From NCBI RefSeq assembly GCF_014174165.1, contig NZ_JABEQN010000002.1:1-64000 (forward strand): a stretch of DNA of 64,000 bases. The letters are read 5' to 3'. Positions 62,100 through 64,000 of this stretch are shown piece after piece. The position numbers and the translations under genes are program-made. The notes beneath the pieces were generated by a model. That model was not told the DNA's origin and ran no database searches. It saw only the letters and a program-made list of their open reading frames with translations. Within the stretch, counting starts at the first letter, position 1, and every line of letters begins with the position of its first letter. The DNA is from Gluconacetobacter dulcium (GTDB lineage: Bacteria; Pseudomonadota; Alphaproteobacteria; Acetobacterales; Acetobacteraceae).

Positions 62100-64000
62100 T
62101 TAGTAGGTGTAGTTGATGCGTGCGCCGACGAAGCGCGGCATGCCGGGGATGACGCCGTAGAAAGTGGCCTGGGTGCCGGCCGACAGCCAGTAGCGGCGGT
62201 CGGCAAGGTTCTGGCCGTAGACGGTGACCGACCAATGCTGCTTCGGTGCCGCGAAGGTCAGGAACGAGTTGACCAGGAAATAGGCCGGCGAACGATAGAT
62301 GCCGGTCTGGCCGATATATTGCGGTTGGGTCTGGCGGCCGCGATAGGAATAATCGACGTCGAACGTCATCCGGTAGTCGCGGAAGACATTCCATGTGTAG
62401 GTGGCGGCACCCGACAGGGTGAGGTTGGCCAGGCCCATATTGACGTTGTCGTAATTGGTGTTGATGGCCTGCCAGACGCCGGTGGCGGCGAAATTGGCCG
62501 TGGTGGCCGAGCGGTTGAGGCTCTGGAACTGGGTGTAGACGCCGTTCTGGTAGCCGAAATTCTGCGTCAGGACCATGCCGTGGAACGGGTGGGCCTCGGC
62601 GTCGAACTCCGCGCCGTAGATGTAGGAGCGCGGGGCGTTGACGTAGCCGCCCAGTACGCCGTAGGGCGGGACCAGGACCGTGCCCAGAATCTGCTGGTCG
62701 CGGTAGTCGTAATAGAACCCGGCGGCATTGAGGCGCAGGCGGCGGTCGAACAGCATGGTCTTGAACCCGCCTTCATAGGTCAGGATCTGTTCGGGCTTGA
62801 AGGGCCGGAGCTGGGCGGCCTGCTGCGTGATGTTGGCCGAGAAGCCGCCCGGCTTGAAGCCGCGGCTGAACATGACATAGCCCATGATGTTGCGCGTGAA
62901 CTGGTATTGCGCGCCGACACGGCCGCCGAACTGGTTGCTCAATGCGCCGCTGCTGCCGAAATTGGTTTTGCCCTCGGTGGCGCCTGTGTCGAGGTTGTAG
63001 TTCGTGCTGGTGACGTTGAGCATCTGCCGGTCGTCGGATTCATGCAGGATCGCGCCGATCAGGCGCAGTTTGGGCAGGATGCGGTAGGAAAGCTGCACGT
63101 ACTGATTGAAATTCTGCTGGTTCTGCCGGTAGCGGGTTTCGTTCAGCGGGGTGGTGCCGGGGCGGTCGGATGAATCGTACCAGAAATTCTGCGCCATGCG
63201 CGAGCGGCTGTAATACATGCCGGTTTCCCAATGGAAGCGGGCATTGGGATCGATCGATTCCAGTTTGACTTCCTGCGAGAACACGTTCGTCTGGTTGTTG
63301 CGGAACATGTTGCCGTAGGACAGGATCGAATCCGTCTGGTTGGTCAGTTCGTGCTCGTCCGCCATCTCGTAGGCGCTGATGGTCGACAGGCGGCCCCACG
63401 AGAAATTCTTCGTATAGCGCACGTTCGCGCCCCAGAAGATGTTGTCCTCGCGCGGCTTGGTGTTGCTGCCGTCGATGCCGATGATCTTGGCGAAACGCGG
63501 GTCCAGGCCCCATTCGGTCTGGTAGAGGTCCTGCGTGACCGGAACATGGTAGGAATTGTAGAGATTGTGGCCGGAGGCGTATTCCGACTGGTCCGTCGTC
63601 CAGTGGCCGCCGATGACCAGGTTCGACGTGTCGTCGATATCCCATTTCAGCTTGGCGCGCAGGGCGCCCAGATTGGCGTTGCCGAAACCCTGACCAGCCG
63701 CGTTGTGCTGGTAGCCGCCGCCGGTCATGGACTGGCCGGCGATGCGGAACGACACGGAGCGGGAGATTGGGCCGGAGACGTAGCCTTCGACGCGGTTGCG
63801 GCCGTAGCTGGCGATGTCTTCGGTGATGCCGGCGTGGAACTGGTGCGTGGGATCGGCGGTATGGAAGTCGATTTCGCCGCCCGTGGTGGCCTGGCCGTGG
63901 GTGTAGCCCGAGGGACCGGCGGCGATGGAGATGTCGTCGAGGTCGAACATCATGCCCGTCGTCATGATCGAGACCGGCAGCGCCACGCCGTCGAGATACG
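62100..64000 (-). CDS. TonB-dependent outer-membrane receptor (N-terminus beyond window)
   Basis: About 632 residues of a TonB-dependent receptor are visible, ending in GARINYTY with the usual C-terminal aromatic. The plug is entered at YLDGVALP followed by ISIAAGPSGYTHGQATTGG, in the place of the common VLRGPQGTLYG block. The rest is beta barrel (SYRILPKLRLIGAILHESDD; QYQFTRNIMGYVMFSRGFKP; DYSYRGRQTQPQYIG). The family uses TonB energy to import scarce substrates. The reading frame stays open to the right edge, so the signal peptide and TonB box are missing from view. Its partners downstream suggest an organic-acid ligand or an acid-bearing compound. Confidence 0.9.
   Translation of the reverse strand, partial: YLDGVALPVSIMTTGMMFDLDDISIAAGPSGYTHGQATTGGEIDFHTADPTHQFHAGITEDIASYGRNRVEGYVSGPISRSVSFRIAGQSMTGGGYQHNAAGQGFGNANLGALRAKLKWDIDDTSNLVIGGHWTTDQSEYASGHNLYNSYHVPVTQDLYQTEWGLDPRFAKIIGIDGSNTKPREDNIFWGANVRYTKNFSWGRLSTISAYEMADEHELTNQTDSILSYGNMFRNNQTNVFSQEVKLESIDPNARFHWETGMYYSRSRMAQNFWYDSSDRPGTTPLNETRYRQNQQNFNQYVQLSYRILPKLRLIGAILHESDDRQMLNVTSTNYNLDTGATEGKTNFGSSGALSNQFGGRVGAQYQFTRNIMGYVMFSRGFKPGGFSANITQQAAQLRPFKPEQILTYEGGFKTMLFDRRLRLNAAGFYYDYRDQQILGTVLVPPYGVLGGYVNAPRSYIYGAEFDAEAHPFHGMVLTQNFGYQNGVYTQFQSLNRSATTANFAATGVWQAINTNYDNVNMGLANLTLSGAATYTWNVFRDYRMTFDVDYSYRGRQTQPQYIGQTGIYRSPAYFLVNSFLTFAAPKQHWSVTVYGQNLADRRYWLSAGTQATFYGVIPGMPRFVGARINYTY

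Overview
This is high-GC DNA, dense with genes and with little space between them. Several features point to an acetic acid bacterium (Acetobacteraceae, alphaproteobacteria; possibly Gluconacetobacter or Komagataeibacter-like): a SatP/GPR1-type acetate transporter, ALAS-type hemA, a DUF3597 protein, a gap-pgk cluster led by a transketolase-like gene, and a fused nitrate reductase/flavoprotein gene. That placement is inference; the window holds no rRNA or tRNA gene to test it.

Layout. 1-193 is the left end of an IS3-family element. 261-3033 is a three-gene ABC importer of the iron-siderophore/cobalamin class. 3005-5296 is an exported GH92 glycosidase on the minus strand. 5363-16976 is a self-contained nitrate assimilation operon on the minus strand: promoter, a leader RNA with two ANTAR-type hairpins, narK-like transporter, outer-membrane porin, fused nirBD, nitrate reductase fused to a CysJ-like diflavin reductase, nasT and nasS. 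NasS and NasT are expected to sense nitrate and control elongation through the leader.

17001-30643 is an export system. A histidine kinase and a degenerate NtrC-type regulator are read leftward. A periplasmic adaptor, one MacB/LolD-type ATPase, two tandem paralogous FtsX permeases, a TolC-like channel and a third FtsX permease are read rightward. The divergent intergenic region carries two matching palindromes that probably control the exporter. 30846-36840 is an envelope and stress region: L,D-transpeptidase, VOC protein, a secreted zinc phospholipase C/P1-nuclease-like protein, a small exported protein, peroxiredoxin, and a lytic transglycosylase with SPOR domain.

37144-49683 is mostly minus-strand housekeeping: glycogen-debranching-like enzyme, ZntB/CorA-type transporter, TPR/GT9-like protein, DUF3597 protein, ahcY, M19 dipeptidase, acetate transporter, two small hypothetical proteins, an SDR (plus strand) and a large porin. 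49935-53416 is the plus-strand run gloA-dapF-mtaB-ftsY. 53438-57714 is the minus-strand run transketolase-like, gap, pgk; the transketolase-like protein has lost the thiamine-diphosphate and catalytic residues. 57881-59704 holds a small lipoprotein and hemA. 59735-64000 is a minus-strand uptake/oxidation cluster: TonB-dependent receptor (cut by the window edge), dicarboxylate-type symporter and Ldh_2-family dehydrogenase.

The most interesting points are the ANTAR leader RNA of the nas operon, the pseudo-transketolase in front of gap-pgk, the NtrC-type regulator without a working AAA+ core beside twin palindromes, and the one-ATPase/three-permease exporter.
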